A DNA stretch of 64,000 nt, from assembly GCF_037975245.1 (NCBI RefSeq), contig NC_092569.1, positions 469,001 through 533,000 on the forward strand, written 5' to 3'. Shown here piece after piece: positions 1 to 12,631 of this stretch. Under the pieces are notes generated by a model. It had not been told where the DNA came from. It did no database searches and worked only from the letters and a program-made list of their open reading frames with translations. Made by a program: the position numbers and the translations under genes. Source of the stretch: Apostichopus japonicus (taxonomy: Eukaryota; Echinodermata; Holothuroidea; Aspidochirotida; Stichopodidae). How positions within the stretch are numbered: position 1 is the first letter of the stretch; each line of letters begins with the position of its first letter.

Positions 1-292
1 AGGCATTGCAGGTTAGTGGAATATGGAGGCTAAGAAGGCATTAGCAAAAACCAAGAAAAAAACAGTTTGTTGTTGTGTTAGAGACTGTTTTGATTTTAAG
101 AAGGCCAGCTTTCCCTCCACCTACGGACTGGGTGCAAAATTCTGTGTATTTACCTACAATGGTGTTTAACATTTGTTTGACACCTCAAATAAGGTTACTT
201 TACTTTTGTTTGAAAGGTGCATCTCTTCACAAACAAGTCAAGTTTTAATGTACTTTCAGATGACACTGATATTCTCATCAATTTCTCTGCAG
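1..292 (+). other. Intron end upstream of first visible exon
   Basis: AT-rich sequence ending in a good pyrimidine tract and the acceptor TTTCTCTGCAG at 282-292. No earlier exon of the same gene could be found in it; the gene begins outside the window. Confidence 0.6.
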
Positions 293-459
293 CAAATATC
301 ACAAGATACAGATAACCATAAGAGGCAGTACCAGGATGTACATGAGCTGGGAGATGAGCTCTTGTCTCATCCCAAGGCTGGAGATGTCTCCTTTGTGGCT
401 GCAGTCCTGACCAACCTGGAACAGAACTGGAGAGCTCTTGAAGATGTACTCACAAAGAG
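293..459 (+). CDS. Spectrin-rod exon A, block 1
   Basis: 167 nt, phase 0 to 2, donor AAGAG|gtcaga. Starts QISQDTDNHK and ends NWRALEDVLTKR. It carries the B helix and start of the C helix of a spectrin repeat whose first helix is expected in a K-type exon before the window. A-type exons are exactly 167 nt in all four blocks. Confidence 0.85.
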
Positions 460-851
460 GTCAGAAGATCTTACATTGTCTAAAATATCTGCAGGGACAT
501 TAATGTTTTTCACATTAATTGCAAAGTGTTCATTGGATAAGGTGGTAGGGCTGTACTTGTACAATATAGTTTTATTTATTATTTTGTGTATAGGGATATC
601 ATATCAACAAAACTAAAATAATAAAGCATGAAAAAATATTATTATATTAAAAAGTAAAAATATCATTAAAAATTAAAGCTTTTGTGTAATATTTACTTGA
701 TTAACATGAAATATGTTGTTTAATCAGTATAAATAAGAAAAACCTGTAAATGATGTTTTTTTAAGAACATAAAACATGATGACTGTGTTGCGTTCATACT
801 ACAGAAGTTTGATTACCACATCATTGTAAATTTCTATATTTTCTATGTTAG

Positions 852-1011
852 GTCTCAACAACTTGATGACCGTCAAGCAGCAACCAAACGTTATGAGAGC
901 AAGGTCCGAGATGTGAGCTTCTGGATTGACGGGATGGAGTCTAAGTTGGGCAAACTGGATATGACAGTTCAAGAGACCAGAGCAGTAGAGTCACAGATTC
1001 AACAACTCAGG
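852..1011 (+). CDS. Spectrin-rod exon B, block 1
   Basis: 160 nt, phase 2 to 0, acceptor TATGTTAG, donor CTCAGG|gtaatt. Encodes SQQLDDRQAA then the helix-A signature FWIDGMESKLG. All four B exons are 160 nt. Confidence 0.85.
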
Positions 1012-1217
1012 GTAATTATTATAATCCATCAATTCAAATCTTACTTCCTATATATAGCATTGGCCTATTCAAATATTCAATACTGAGCGAGAGATTAAGA
1101 GACATATTTCTCTGCCTTTACAAGTAATTAAAGTCATTGCGAGAAAGTATTCTCATGTCAAAGTTTAAATTTCTATGAGTATAAATTACTCACTGACCAC
1201 CATTTCCCCTTCTTTAG

Positions 1218-1443
1218 CCTCTTCAGAGAGAGATCTCTGACTACAGACCAAAGATTGTTGATGTGAACAAGGTCGGAGCTGCCCTGGACAACATGCTCCG
1301 TGAGAGCAAAACAGCCCTGGACACTCGACGCCATTACTGGTCTTCACAAGTGGGTGCCACCTTGCAGACCGAGTGGGAACCTAAACAGTCCAGGAGAAGA
1401 CCCAGCATGGACATCCAGGTGGACCGAAGCTTCCGGGAAGCAG
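1218..1443 (+). CDS. Spectrin-rod exon C, block 1 (repeat end plus basic linker)
   Basis: 226 nt, phase 0 to 1, acceptor CTTCTTTAG, donor GCAG|gtatgt. ISDYRPKIVDV is helical; after about residue 45 the sequence becomes a non-repeat linker with PKQSRRRPSMD, containing an RRPS basophilic kinase-type motif. The following intron is expanded by about 4.5 kb of repeated DNA. Confidence 0.85.
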
Positions 1444-2590
1444 GTATGTTAATAATTCCTGGGTATCTCTAGTTCAATAGCAACTATTTACATTGAGTTT
1501 CGTAAATTGTCGATACTCTAAAGTCCTGTTTCGTCTTGTGGGAGTTGAAGCCAGAAGGAAGGAAGGTCATTGACCAACACAGACAAAGTATCAAAGTTTA
1601 TATAAAAAACATAATAACTAGTGACTTGACTGTGTTATGGAACAGATGCAACTAATAGCAAGAAATAAACAACTTATAAGTGCTGGCATCAGACTCTGTG
1701 GCTCCTTGGAAACTATAATATGAAATATAGCAAGAAACAGTGTGACAACATCATCCTTACCTAGGAACTAGCAGGTTGTCTCGGTGTTCTGCAATGTATT
1801 CACCTTTAAATCACTAACTCTAACATAACGGAATGACACAAGGAATAGTAGTAACAATTGCAAGCCCTTCCAAGAATGTCCCTTATAAATAAACATTAGG
1901 TGCATACTGTCACATATAATAATGCAGATTTTAACTGGATTAGCCATGTTTCATCTTCAAAACTGTAAAACTGTAACCTTTTGTAAAATTCCAAATAACC
2001 TTTGATAATATTATGTGCTTGTATATGTAGCACTTAGCTTTAAGACTAAATATGTGCTGGTAACGCAACCACGAGATACATTAGATCAAGGGAAGCGGGA
2101 TTCAAATCTGTGATGAGTCGCCTGCCTTTGAGAAGATATTATGACACGGTATATTAAAATGAGGACAAACACAATATTCTATCGTAATCCGCCAGGTAAA
2201 TATGATCTATTCACCGTACGATAAAAGAGAAATTACGATATGCAAAATGAAAATATATAAAATACAAGTAAGTTAAAACACAATTAAAACATGATATTCA
2301 TCATGGCCTAACACTCTAATGGCCTACTAAACTAATAACTCGGGAGTCGCTCATCTCGTCTAGTATGTATTACTGCATAATGGTTGGCCCCTCAATCTCG
2401 TCTAGAATAATATAGTGCAATGGTTGGTCCCTCAGTCCACGAATAACGTCTATTAGTGGGGGTGCATCATGCGTCCTTGGTTACCCGGACCAGGAGTGGG
2501 GGTTCCGGCGTCTAAGATAACCTACAAGGACATCTATAATTTCGGTCTCTCGATAGGTGAGACTACATCAAAGTTCTACATGTATAAAAG

Positions 2591-2683
2591 CTGTGTAGAA
2601 ATTAATGAAATTAATTTCTAATGAAACTGGAACAGTTTGGTACAGCCAGGTGCATGGCAGCTTGGAGTGTCTTGGTGAATGGT
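2591..2683 (+). repeat. 93-bp direct repeat, copy 1
   Basis: Identical to 4291-4383, exactly 1700 bp away. It starts ctgtgtagaaatt and contains the perfect hairpin TAGAAATTAAT-gaa-ATTAATTTCTA. Confidence 0.9.
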
Positions 2684-4290
2684 CACCATGCATTGCCAAC
2701 ACAATAAAAATAAACCAAACAAAGGGCAAGGGGATTAACAATCTCCCACAGCAAACAAACAATTACTAAGCAATTAAAATAAGTATGAAAATATGCGATA
2801 ATATACAACAAAGATAATCAGTAAGGGTGACACAACAATAATGAAATAGTATAAGCAAATGTCAACCTGATCACCTAATAAAGAGTAACATATATGGTGC
2901 ACTCATCATGCCTGGTCGGCATGACAACAAGTAAACTGTAAAGTATTAAAAATAAAGTGAACCTTCGAGACGTAGACACTTATACACAACTGGATGCTAA
3001 ACATACAACAACTTGCCTATGTTACTCATACAGCAATAACACAGTGCTCCATAAATAAGTGAAACTGTCTATCCCTATCTGGCATAGCAGTATAATCTAG
3101 GAATGTCGTAGGTTAACAATATATAACTAGAAGCTGGTTGCTCTAATTCCACTACGAACAATATCCAAATAGAGGCGAGTGATTAACTCCAAAATCAATA
3201 CACCCTCTATGACTTACGTGAAGTCTACAAGTATAAATGATGTACTACTGGGAAAATCCCTCAGCTAGTAATAATAGCAACAACAGTAGTATACTAACTA
3301 TGTACTTCAACCCATGCACCTCTATTAACTTAGACCACAGGTTGCCATGGCAACTGACACCTTGTGTTAGGCTGCAGGTACCTAAGCGTCCCCTGGGATT
3401 AAGAGCAGGCTATAAAACGGAGACTATGTCACCTAGCTTATCTGCTGTAAATATCTGGTCAGATGGAGTCCGTACCAGTGAAGGGTGACTCACAGGGCTA
3501 AATACATGCTAATACTCTAATATTCTAGTAAACAACAACAAAACTACAATAGTGTCTCGGTTCACAAAATAGTCAATATGCCTACTAACATATTGATACA
3601 ACGATTGATTCAATATAACGGTTAACAGAAGTTCAGCTATTCCTATCACCATGGCAACTAGTAAAAGTGTAACATTGCATCATGGGATCTAAACATAGCT
3701 CGAATAGCGGAAACTGAATACAACTAAATACGAATATGAGTACATTACAGTAACGGGTAATGCTAGACGTATCGCAAGAGTACACAATAACTAAATAAAT
3801 ATACCAAATGTGGATTCTCGCTAGACCAAAATAACCTAAGTACCTTCAATACTCTTACATTAACTCAATGCAGGTTAGATCATAACAATACACAAGATGG
3901 CAAAGGTTGAGGGCATTATAAGTGCCATAATCAACCTTATAAACATACTATAAAGCAACGGATAACAATAATAATGATCTTACCTGTAGACTCTCTATAG
4001 CCATTACAGGTACAAACGTTTAATTAATAACTTAAGTCTGTGTGCATGTGGTCATCACAGGAGCAACATAATAATTACAGTCTGTGTGCATGTAGCCATC
4101 ACAGGATAAATGTAGTAAATAGTAAATACAACACAATTACACTTAATGAGGGCTGCTAAATATTCTGTGTGCACATTGCCAGCACAGAACTAACATGAAT
4201 ACATTTGCAAGTAAAATACACTATGTATGCACAATGAAAATGAACAAGCTACTGAGGGGTCTGGGGCAAAGTCAAAAGATGAACTCTTAC

Positions 4291-4383
4291 CTGTGTAGAA
4301 ATTAATGAAATTAATTTCTAATGAAACTGGAACAGTTTGGTACAGCCAGGTGCATGGCAGCTTGGAGTGTCTTGGTGAATGGT
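4291..4383 (+). repeat. 93-bp direct repeat, copy 2
   Basis: Identical to 2591-2683. Here it starts a unit of about 557 bp that ends in attaggggtgctacaca at 4847, so it may be the left edge of an LTR-like unit. Confidence 0.85.
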
Positions 4384-5856
4384 AGAGTCGCTTGCAAACT
4401 TAGCTGTTTTAAGCCATTCTTTGAACAAAGGGAAGGTTGTTATCCCACCCTACCAGACAAGATTTTACTTAGACTGGCTACCAATACTCCAGGAAGTAGA
4501 CAAACTGTCTTCCCACATCTTTAACTTACTCCACCAGAGATTCCAGAGAGTGTGAACATACTTACTACACTTAAGGGAGAAATAAGGCAAGGCCTAGTCT
4601 TTTAATGTAGGGACTGACAGATAAATGATCACTAGCCTTAGCGTAACCTTGGAGTAACCTTAATGTGAAGCCAGACCACACATGTCAGGGGCTTAATGGT
4701 CCTTCTGGCAGGAATGAGTGTTACCAGAAAATACCACAAATAGATATAAGAAGAAAATGGAAAAATAAAAGTGAAGGGGAAGGGTATATTATACAGGGGG
4801 ACAAAACTATAGACACTACTATTGGGAAATATTAGGGGTGCTACACACTCCCCTCACAAAATATGGTCGTCCTCGACCAACGAATACAACAGCTAAATCC
4901 AACAAAAAACTACCAAACCCAAACAGAAGAGTTAGAAAAATAAACAGACTATTATACACCAAACGCAAATACCAGTTCTAGTTCAGTAAGAGCCCTGTGG
5001 ATGACATGTGATCGCCCGGTGCGCTAAAATACAACTTGCCATATAGATCTGCCAACACTCATGACTCTGCAGCTTGAGCACAAGTAATTGCAAAATACCC
5101 CGCATAGGTAATGACAACGAAACATTCGCAAAGCTCCAATCGGGAAAATGGTAAGGTGGGCCCCTACCAATGATGGAGAAATTTCACCTAGTGCAAACCC
5201 CATACCCTACCCTTATCAACTATGGGACATCTCCCTTAGAACCAGTGCCCTGCATATTTAACTTTCCACATGCAGTTACCTCTATCTACCAGTCTTAGCC
5301 AGATTGGCGGGTAATTAACTCTGCTTGAGGAATTTAATTTTACGTCGTCACCAAGTTTCAACAAACTTAAGGTAAGAGACAACTATAACTTAGTCAGCTA
5401 TAGTGACAGAACACAATATATACCCTACATGATAAGTCTCTCATAAACATATCATATGTACCAACAAACAGTATAGCAAAACTATTTAGGGTCAACCTCT
5501 GACAAGGACTGTCACCAAGGGAGCTATAGGACATACATCAGCTAATATGGATTCCACAAAAGGGTAAAATCTAGTATACATGTAGCATATCATGTATAGG
5601 CTTAGTGTAACTTATAGAGTACACAATACAGAAATAATCATAATGGGATAAACAACATTTGCTATATATCATTATCAATGGAACACATAGTTATACTAAA
5701 TTACACAACGGATGGTAAAGTATATCAATCGATGGTATGACTTTAATTAACTTAGATATAATACATATCTGTGTGCTTGGAGCCATCACAGAGTAACTGA
5801 ACATTACTATTAAACTTACTAAGCTTACTTCTGAAAAATACAAAGTGGTTCATACC

Positions 5857-6428
5857 TGTTTAGAAATTAAAGAGTAATTTCTAATGATGATGTCTCCGAC
5901 ATCCTAACGACGGCTGAGGGCTGTCAAGTGAGTGGCACAGATCGCTGGTAAACTGGCCTTCTTATAGAGCCAGGGGACAGTACCCTAAGACAATACAACT
6001 TCCTGCCCAGCCCAAATAAGGAGATAAATGAACCAGCTGATCGGCCTACTCATTACCGGAAAACACCAACATTGCTCAATAACCACTAAGACAACAGGTG
6101 TAAACAACTTAGTGACGTAGTCCCAGAGAATGAGTTCATTCAACAAAGAGGTGAACAGAGGGTCACCCGTTTGCAGAAGGTCTCTCTCACTCCGGGGACA
6201 GCTTAGCTCACTAATGGGTTATGGTGGTTTTACTCTCTGGTACACTTGGAGGACAAAGCAATGTCATTCCAAGAATACAGATTTAGTCATTACAACTTCC
6301 TGCAATGAAGTGACAGGCCATTGAACTCCTAGAGCACCCGAGAATATGTAGGGGGAGCCTATCACAGGGAGGGGGAAATCTAAATTCTAGTACTTCCTAA
6401 TTTACCAAAAAATTAGGGGTGCTACACA
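5857..6428 (+). repeat. Diverged LTR-like unit
   Basis: Begins tgtttagaaattaa and holds the variant hairpin TAGAAATTA-aagag-TAATTTCTA. It ends with the same attaggggtgctacaca as the 4291-4847 unit. The interior differs greatly. Its end is 47 bp from the next exon, so the intron's original 3' part is very short. Confidence 0.5.
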
Positions 6429-6475
6429 TACATGAATTAATCTACCAGTCCTTTGTTTCTCATCATTTTATCCAG

Positions 6476-6708
6476 AAGACACAGAGGTTGAGAGAGAGTT
6501 GGATGTGGTCAACCAGCGTTACGATGCCCTGGAGAGGCAGATGTCAGACAGCCTGGAGGATCTACACGTCATCCGTCTCTTCGCAGAGAAGCTGGAAGCA
6601 GTCCAGAACATGCAGGATTGGGTGACATCAGTCAATGTAAGACTGGAGGAAGCCAAACCAACCAGCCAAGAGGTCGGAGGTCTCTCAATAGAACTGGATG
6701 CTTTCCAC
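6476..6708 (+). CDS. Spectrin-rod exon D, block 1
   Basis: 233 nt, phase 1 to 0, acceptor TTTTATCCAG, donor CAC|gtaagt. Starts EDTEVERELD, helix-A signature MQDWVTSVN. It resumes the rod after the exon C linker. Confidence 0.85.
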
Positions 6709-6998
6709 GTAAGTCTTTCCTTGATCCAACAAGAGTTTGTGATTGGTTGTGGTTGAGGTAGGTGGTGGAGCTTGGGAAGTGTTTTGGGAAGCAGTTCGGG
6801 AGAGGCAAAGCTGTAACAGGAAGTTGAGGATCAATTGAGGGATGAAGGTAATGGGGTAGATAATGGGAAGGAAACTCGGAAAGCAGCAAGAGGCACAGGT
6901 TTGAATGCCATCATTTCCAAAAATGTCGTACTGGGCTGACATTTTGTTTCAAATTTGATATGTTTTGTTTCTACTTTATATTCTTTTGTTTTCTTCAG

Positions 6999-7232
6999 AA
7001 TGTTCACTCAGAAGTTGCCGACTATCGTCCAATCATTTTGGAGATTGTGCACAATGCCGAGCAGTTCTTGCGAGAGCACAGAGATCGTCTGAGCCCAAGC
7101 CTCCAAAACAAACTCAAGTCAATGACCAACAACCTGAGAGGAGAGTTTGAACAGGTTTCAGTCAAATCTACGGAATGGCTGAAAGATGCTCAACAACTCC
7201 TAGAGATATTGAGATCTGAGGAACAGGAACAG
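6999..7232 (+). CDS. Spectrin-rod exon E, block 1
   Basis: 234 nt, phase 0 to 0, acceptor TTTTCTTCAG, donor CAG|gttagc. Encodes VADYRPIILEI and AEQFLREHRD. E exons are 234 nt in all three complete blocks. Confidence 0.85.
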
Positions 7233-7659
7233 GTTAGCTGTAAAAGGAGCAAGAGGCTGTTATGATGAAGGAGGGGTGGGGAGGGGTGTTGGAAGAGAGG
7301 GGCAAATAGATCTGAGGTTGAGGGAGGTAATACACTTGAAGATGGCAAAGTCACACAAAAGTTGAAATTGATGGTGACAGACGGTAATGAAACAGTGTTT
7401 AAGTTACCTAGGAAGAAATAAGAATAAACTCTCAAGCAAGTGACAGCTTTGTAAAGGAAATTTTATCTACCTCAGGGGTTCCCTAACTGGGATGCATGAA
7501 CCCCCAGGGGATGCGCGAGTTCATCCATAGTCGAAGCCATTTTCCTATAAATGCGAAGTACAGCAAAGATGTGATGGCACCATGACCATACTCTATAAGT
7601 TGTTAGAATTATGTTAAACATTTCTTTGATTAATTTTTGATATGTTTATATTTTGACAG

Positions 7660-7806
7660 GGAGCCATTGATGAAGGACTTGACACTGCCAATATCAACAT
7701 GGACATCCTCATGGAATGGGTGGCTCAAGCCGAGAGGGCTCTCGGAACTGGACAGCCCTTGAAAGAACAGTCACAAGCCCTCAAGCAACAACAGCAGGAA
7801 CACAAG
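7660..7806 (+). CDS. Spectrin-rod exon F, block 1
   Basis: 147 nt, phase 0 to 0, acceptor TTTTGACAG, donor AAG|gtctgt. Helix-A signature LMEWVAQAERALG. F exons are 147 nt in all three blocks. Confidence 0.85.
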
Positions 7807-8362
7807 GTCTGTTTATTCCATCTGTTGAAACAGTCTTGTTTTAGTACAATCTTTCATCCACTAATTCGATGTTTCCAGTTTGGTGTAATTAAGTATTTCA
7901 CGTACAATACCAAGAAATAAAATTGTGTACAAGAAATATAATAACTGAATGGACTATTAAGGTGATGGCATACAAAACAATGTAATGTTAGAGGCGGTAG
8001 TTGTAACACCCTGCATGGGTAAAGTATAAAAGATTTTTGCATTGGGGAGTAGTAATCCATTGCTTTCTAATTTGAAATTAGTAAGATAACCTTTAAAATA
8101 GGGAATGAATTTACTGTCTGACTTGTAATTTAAGCTGATTAAGTCATTTGGCTTTGCTAACATACATATGTGCTTACTAAACAGTTTAAGAAAGAAACTG
8201 CCATCCAGGCCTATAACATTAAGCTATACAAAAAACATTTCTGTCAGGCTGATAAATAAATGTATGAAAATTTGTTCAAATTTGTAACATTGATCTGTGA
8301 CAAGGACTCTCACATGTATTTTGTAAATTCAATTTCTCTCTCTTTATTCTCTGATTATAAAG

Positions 8363-8788
8363 ACAATTCATGAAGACATCCAAGCTCACCAGAACCCAGT
8401 CCTCCAAGCATTACAAGATGCACAACAGCTTATTCGCCAACACTCACAGACCTTGCCATCTGAAGATCAGAACAGAATCACTGAAAAGCTCTCTGAGCTC
8501 AGGAATCGATTTGACACCGTCAACATCGAGAGCCAGTCACGAACCAACAAACTCAAGTTTGCTGCTGAGGATTTACCCAAACTGGAAGAGGAGGTAGACG
8601 ATTTCCAGGAGTGGCTGGAGAGAGCCGAGAAATCCCTGGACGACATCATGAGAACCAGGAGCTCAGAGGCGGTGGCTGTGAGGAAACAGTACAATGCAAT
8701 GAGGAACTTTACAGAGGACGTGATTGGTCATGCAGCTGACCTCAAGTTTGTGGTCAAGGGAGGACAAAAGTATCTGGACTCTGCAAAG
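8363..8788 (+). CDS. Spectrin-rod exon G, block 1
   Basis: 426 nt, phase 0 to 0, acceptor GATTATAAAG, donor AAG|gtaagc. Starts TIHEDIQAHQNPVL, holds FQEWLERAEKSL and ends AADLKFV...YLDSAK. The ADLKF/GDLKF motif returns in G of blocks 2 and 3. Confidence 0.9.
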
Positions 8789-9069
8789 GTAAGCATAATG
8801 CTACATAATATGAGGCTGGGGAGGGGGTGAGGGGAGGGGGTGTTATTGTTTCCTTACTTGATATGGGATATATATACAGTAAAGGCTATTGGCACTCTTA
8901 GCACTGAATTTCTAACAGGCACATAAACAGCCCTAGAATTCTCTTGCAAATATGCCATAATCATATTATCAGTAATACAATGAAATCATCCTGAATTGTT
9001 AAAATTGTGATGACAAGAAAAAGACAAAGCATCTCATCTAAATTTATTGACAACTCTACTTTCCTACAG

Positions 9070-9390
9070 GTGTACAGACAAGATCTACAAGTCTTCCGCG
9101 AGTCTGCTCTGCCGAGACAGTTTGCCCGATCTTTCAACGAAGATCCGGAGACAAACATCATCCACTCTAAGCTCGGCGACATCTCAAAGCGATTTGAGCA
9201 GCTGAAGGCTCAGGGCACCGAACAAACCAACCTTCTACGAGAGGTTGTAGAGAAACAGCAGAGGTACGGAGACCTCGTTGATGATATGAATAACTGGTTA
9301 CACGATGCAGAGAGCTCCCTGAAGAACATGCAGAGAGATCCAGTCGGAACAGACCCAGTCACGGTCAGACGACAAATAGACGCTCTCAAG
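9070..9390 (+). CDS. Spectrin-rod exon H, block 1
   Basis: 321 nt, phase 0 to 0, acceptor TTCCTACAG, donor AAG|gtaaga. Contains SALPRQFARSF, a Pro-containing break conserved in all blocks, then MNNWLHDAE. All H exons are 321 nt. Confidence 0.9.
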
Positions 9391-9649
9391 GTAAGACGTT
9401 TGTGTATGATTGCTTGGCAGGTTGTCCTGTTATGTACTCTACTTTGAAAGGGAAGATATCCCTCATTTATTAACCCTAGTTATGACAAGGGAAATATTTG
9501 TGTGAGATCAGATTGCAAGATGTTAACTTCTGTTGTATGTTATAGTAGTTTTACGTTACTTTGATGATTGGTAGAACATTCCTTCACACATTTAATTACT
9601 GAGGTTAATAATTTCATAACATTCTTTTCCCCTTGTTTTCTTGAACCAG

Positions 9650-9764
9650 GTTCTTCGAGACCAGGTTGCCCTGCATCTCAAAGACATCGAGAGGATGAAA
9701 GACGCTGGCAGGAATCTTGCAGATTCCAAACCAGACCTCCAAACCGACATAAACAGGACAAATG
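9650..9764 (+). CDS. Spectrin-rod exon I, block 1
   Basis: 115 nt, phase 0 to 1, acceptor TTGAACCAG, donor AAATG|gtaagg. Encodes VLRDQVALHLKDIERMKDAG, the B-helix end of the repeat opened in H. All three I exons are 115 nt. Confidence 0.85.
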
Positions 9765-10117
9765 GTAAGGATAAGAGTAGCTTGTTTAAGAAATTGAAGA
9801 AATATTGTTTTGAATTCACTAATTAGCATTGATGAAGGGTTTTATTAAAGGGAAACAAAAGAACTACAAAGATGAAAGAAAAGCTCTTAGCAAGACTAAC
9901 AGCTTTAATAATTATTTAGTTTGGATTGTTTCAACTTTGATCTTAATCTTCTAATATGTTGACAGAATCTGAAATTTACCCAATCGATGAAGAAAATTGC
10001 TTTAACAAATCATTGATTTAAAGCTGTATTAAACATCAAATTTTCTTCTTTCTTGCTGTATATGAATTCTTCCTGTAGGCACATATTAATTCATTAAATG
10101 TATTTTGTTTTTAACAG

Positions 10118-10335
10118 GCGGCATTGTTGATCGCTACAACAACCTGGACACACTGATCAACCAGCGTAACCAACAGCTACAGAGTGCGTTGACCCAGTCT
10201 CAGGACATCCAGGACAGTCTGGAGAGTCTGATCCGATGGTTGGACGACACAGAACGAACAGTTCACAAGATGGAGAAAGGGACAGTCATCGTTGTTAAAC
10301 GAGATCCATTGGTGGAAAACCTCCAAGAACAGAAG
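10118..10335 (+). CDS. Spectrin-rod exon J, block 1
   Basis: 218 nt, phase 1 to 0, acceptor TTTTTAACAG, donor AAG|gtaagg. Holds RYNNL, LQSALTQSQDIQDSLESL and the helix-A signature LIRWLDDTE. Confidence 0.9.
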
Positions 10336-10710
10336 GTAAGGATTATATGAGGTAGTTTGATGAGTAAGTCTGTAGTATACCCTTATAAAGTATGACAGAC
10401 GTAAGAAAATTCATTACATTAATTTATATTTTAATGAACACATATGATCAAACTTTTGTACTTCCCTCGGAACTAATCCTCCTTGTCTGGTAATAATTTG
10501 AAAAGGCTAGAACTCTTGAGAAAGTACTTGTTGGAAAAACTTTGTAGAAACTTTTATATGGTTATAGTTTATGCAGTATGCAAATGAAGATGAATCTTAA
10601 AGAGGAATATTTCTGTATTTTTCATATCTTGACCCTTTTCTTTGTTAGCCCTGAGTTTTGTCTTTAATTAATTAATTGTATTGTATCTTTCATTATAATG
10701 TTACCTGTAG

Positions 10711-11028
10711 TTGATTGAAGATGACATTGACGGCCACAGAGCTGCAGTAGAGGCTGTGACCAGGGCTGCCACAGAGATAATGGAGAGTAGCGAACCAAAG
10801 CTTGCCAAGACTCTCAAGAACAAGGTGGACGGTCTGAAGACCCGTTACGACCGTCTGACCACCTCCACCCAGAACCACGGTAAACTCATCCAAGGAATGA
10901 CAGACCGACTCACAGAGTTTGAGCAGGAGGTGGATGCCCTGGAGGACTGGCTACTACCAACCATTGATCTCCTGGAATCTAAGGAACTTACAGGATCTGA
11001 CTTGGAAACTCTGGAGAGGAAGCTGAAG
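10711..11028 (+). CDS. Spectrin-rod exon K, block 1
   Basis: 318 nt, phase 0 to 0, acceptor TTACCTGTAG, donor AAG|gtaagg. Starts LIEDDIDGHRAAVEAV and holds LEDWLLPTI. The DWLLP motif is conserved in K of all three blocks. It ends block 1. Confidence 0.9.
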
Positions 11029-11564
11029 GTAAGGGGACTATCAAAATAACATCTTCTTTAAGCAATCGTAGAATTAATTCAGTGAATGAATTAATTCTAA
11101 CATTTAATGAGAATCTAAGTTGACCTGGATTTTCTGTGAAATTTGAATGAGAAACTGAAAAGGAGGTTCTTGTTTGTTTATTGAAGCCTTCAATTTTGGA
11201 CAGACATTTTATAAGTTTGTAAAGAAGTTTACAATATTTGAAAAGTGTGGATGAACATGTTACATATCTGGTATGGACTCTTCACAAGTCTTCACATAAC
11301 TGGGGCTTTAGACAAGAGTTATTAAAACCTTATCAGAATAACTGGAATGACCTTAGCTTTAACAACTGAGAAAATAATGGTGTGAATGAAATACTGAGAA
11401 GAATGCATTGAAATGTGAAAATAATCCAGACCTTTTAACTCCTCATGTCCAATGAGAACATTGTAATATGCATCTTTGATACTATCACTCATTTCAAGTA
11501 GTACCATAGTGAATGTTTGGTGGAATAAACTCAATAATTCTTTATTTCATCGTCTCCTTCAAAG

Positions 11565-11731
11565 AGTACCAAGCAACATGTATCTGATAACAAGGCCAGA
11601 CACAAGAAGGTCCACCAGCTCGGTGAGAACCTCCTCCACGATCGCAAGGCCAGTGATTCATCCTACGTATCAGCTGTCCTCACCAATGTGGACATGAACT
11701 GGAGGACCCTCGAAGAGGTCCTAGTCAAGAG
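11565..11731 (+). CDS. Spectrin-rod exon A, block 2
   Basis: 167 nt, phase 0 to 2, acceptor CTTCAAAG, donor AAGAG|gtgagt. Reads STKQHVSDNKARHKKVHQLG and ends NWRTLEEVLVKR, matching NWRALEDVLTKR of block 1. Confidence 0.85.
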
Positions 11732-12054
11732 GTGAGTAACATTTAAGGTCACATTTTAAAATTGTAATCATTACAATTTGGCTTTATGATATGGCAGATT
11801 ATCTCATTATTCATATCTTTTGAGTAAATTAAATTCGGCAATTTTCATGGTCAAAAAAAAAAATGTATGAAGGATTTAATTTTCCTTTTACCATTCATAT
11901 ATATATAGTACATTTTCTTTAGAGTCTGCAAAGGTCGTCATCTCCTTTTAATAGAGATTTCTATCATTTACTCTACTGAAACATTTTATGTTTCTCCTTT
12001 TCACTCACAACTTGCACCTCAACATCTGTTCTGTTCCTTCTCTCCCTTCTCCAG

Positions 12055-12214
12055 GGCTAAGCAACTGGACAGCAAGCAGCGGGCAGCTAAGAAGTATGCC
12101 ATGTCCCACAAAGCCACCACTCAGTGGCTGGATGGTATTGAGCACAAAGTAAACCAGCTCCAACAGGTATCTAGGGACACAACCACCCTACAGACTCAGG
12201 TGGAAGAAGTCAAG
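12055..12214 (+). CDS. Spectrin-rod exon B, block 2
   Basis: 160 nt, phase 2 to 0, acceptor CTTCTCCAG, donor AAG|gtatgt. AKQLDSKQRAA parallels SQQLDDRQAA of block 1; helix-A signature TQWLDGIEHKV. Confidence 0.85.
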
Positions 12215-12631
12215 GTATGTACTTCAAGCAATCACATATATTTTAGTCAAATCTTGGGTGTTTTGTGTAGAATGTCTAAAAGCACTTGTATGTGATTTCA
12301 ACTGTGGGTAGAAGAAATTATTTCCCAAATGGACAACATACACTTGGAGTGCTAATATTAATCTACCTGTTATACTTAAACTCCTAAGTGTTTGTTATCA
12401 TGTAATTATATACAAACTATATGGCAGGCTGTACTGAACATGACAAAAGGCACATTTCTTAGACACTTGATATTTCTGTTTTATGATTTAAAAAATTTGT
12501 GACTGTACCTCAGGGAAACAACACAATTCATGCATTAAAATCCAACTTTTCTATATACTTTAAACTTGATTTTTTAAAGTTTTTGTTTGTTGCTGGGGAA
12601 TCCATATCATCGTATGTTCTATTTCTTTCAG

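Larger units (their letters stand above)
1444..6475 (+). repeat. Expanded intron filled by a repeat-rich insertion
   Basis: The equivalent C-D introns in blocks 2 and 3 are 413 and 590 bp, so about 4.5 kb has been added here. Seen: a 93-bp segment at 2591-2683 is repeated without a mismatch at 4291-4383; a related, diverged start occurs at about 5857. The same 17-base end, attaggggtgctacaca, occurs at 4831-4847 and 6412-6428. Short motifs of the form ctgtgtgc...catcacag recur near 4036, 4080 and 5769. No transposase or reverse transcriptase can be read. Best guess: non-autonomous LTR-like element(s), perhaps two related copies in tandem or nested. Confidence 0.6.

Noticed and set aside
2351-2440. 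Two loose copies of a sequence of about 50 bp (ctcgtctag...atggttgg)
   Set aside because: Clearly similar but inside the repeat-rich insertion already described; not a separate element on present evidence.
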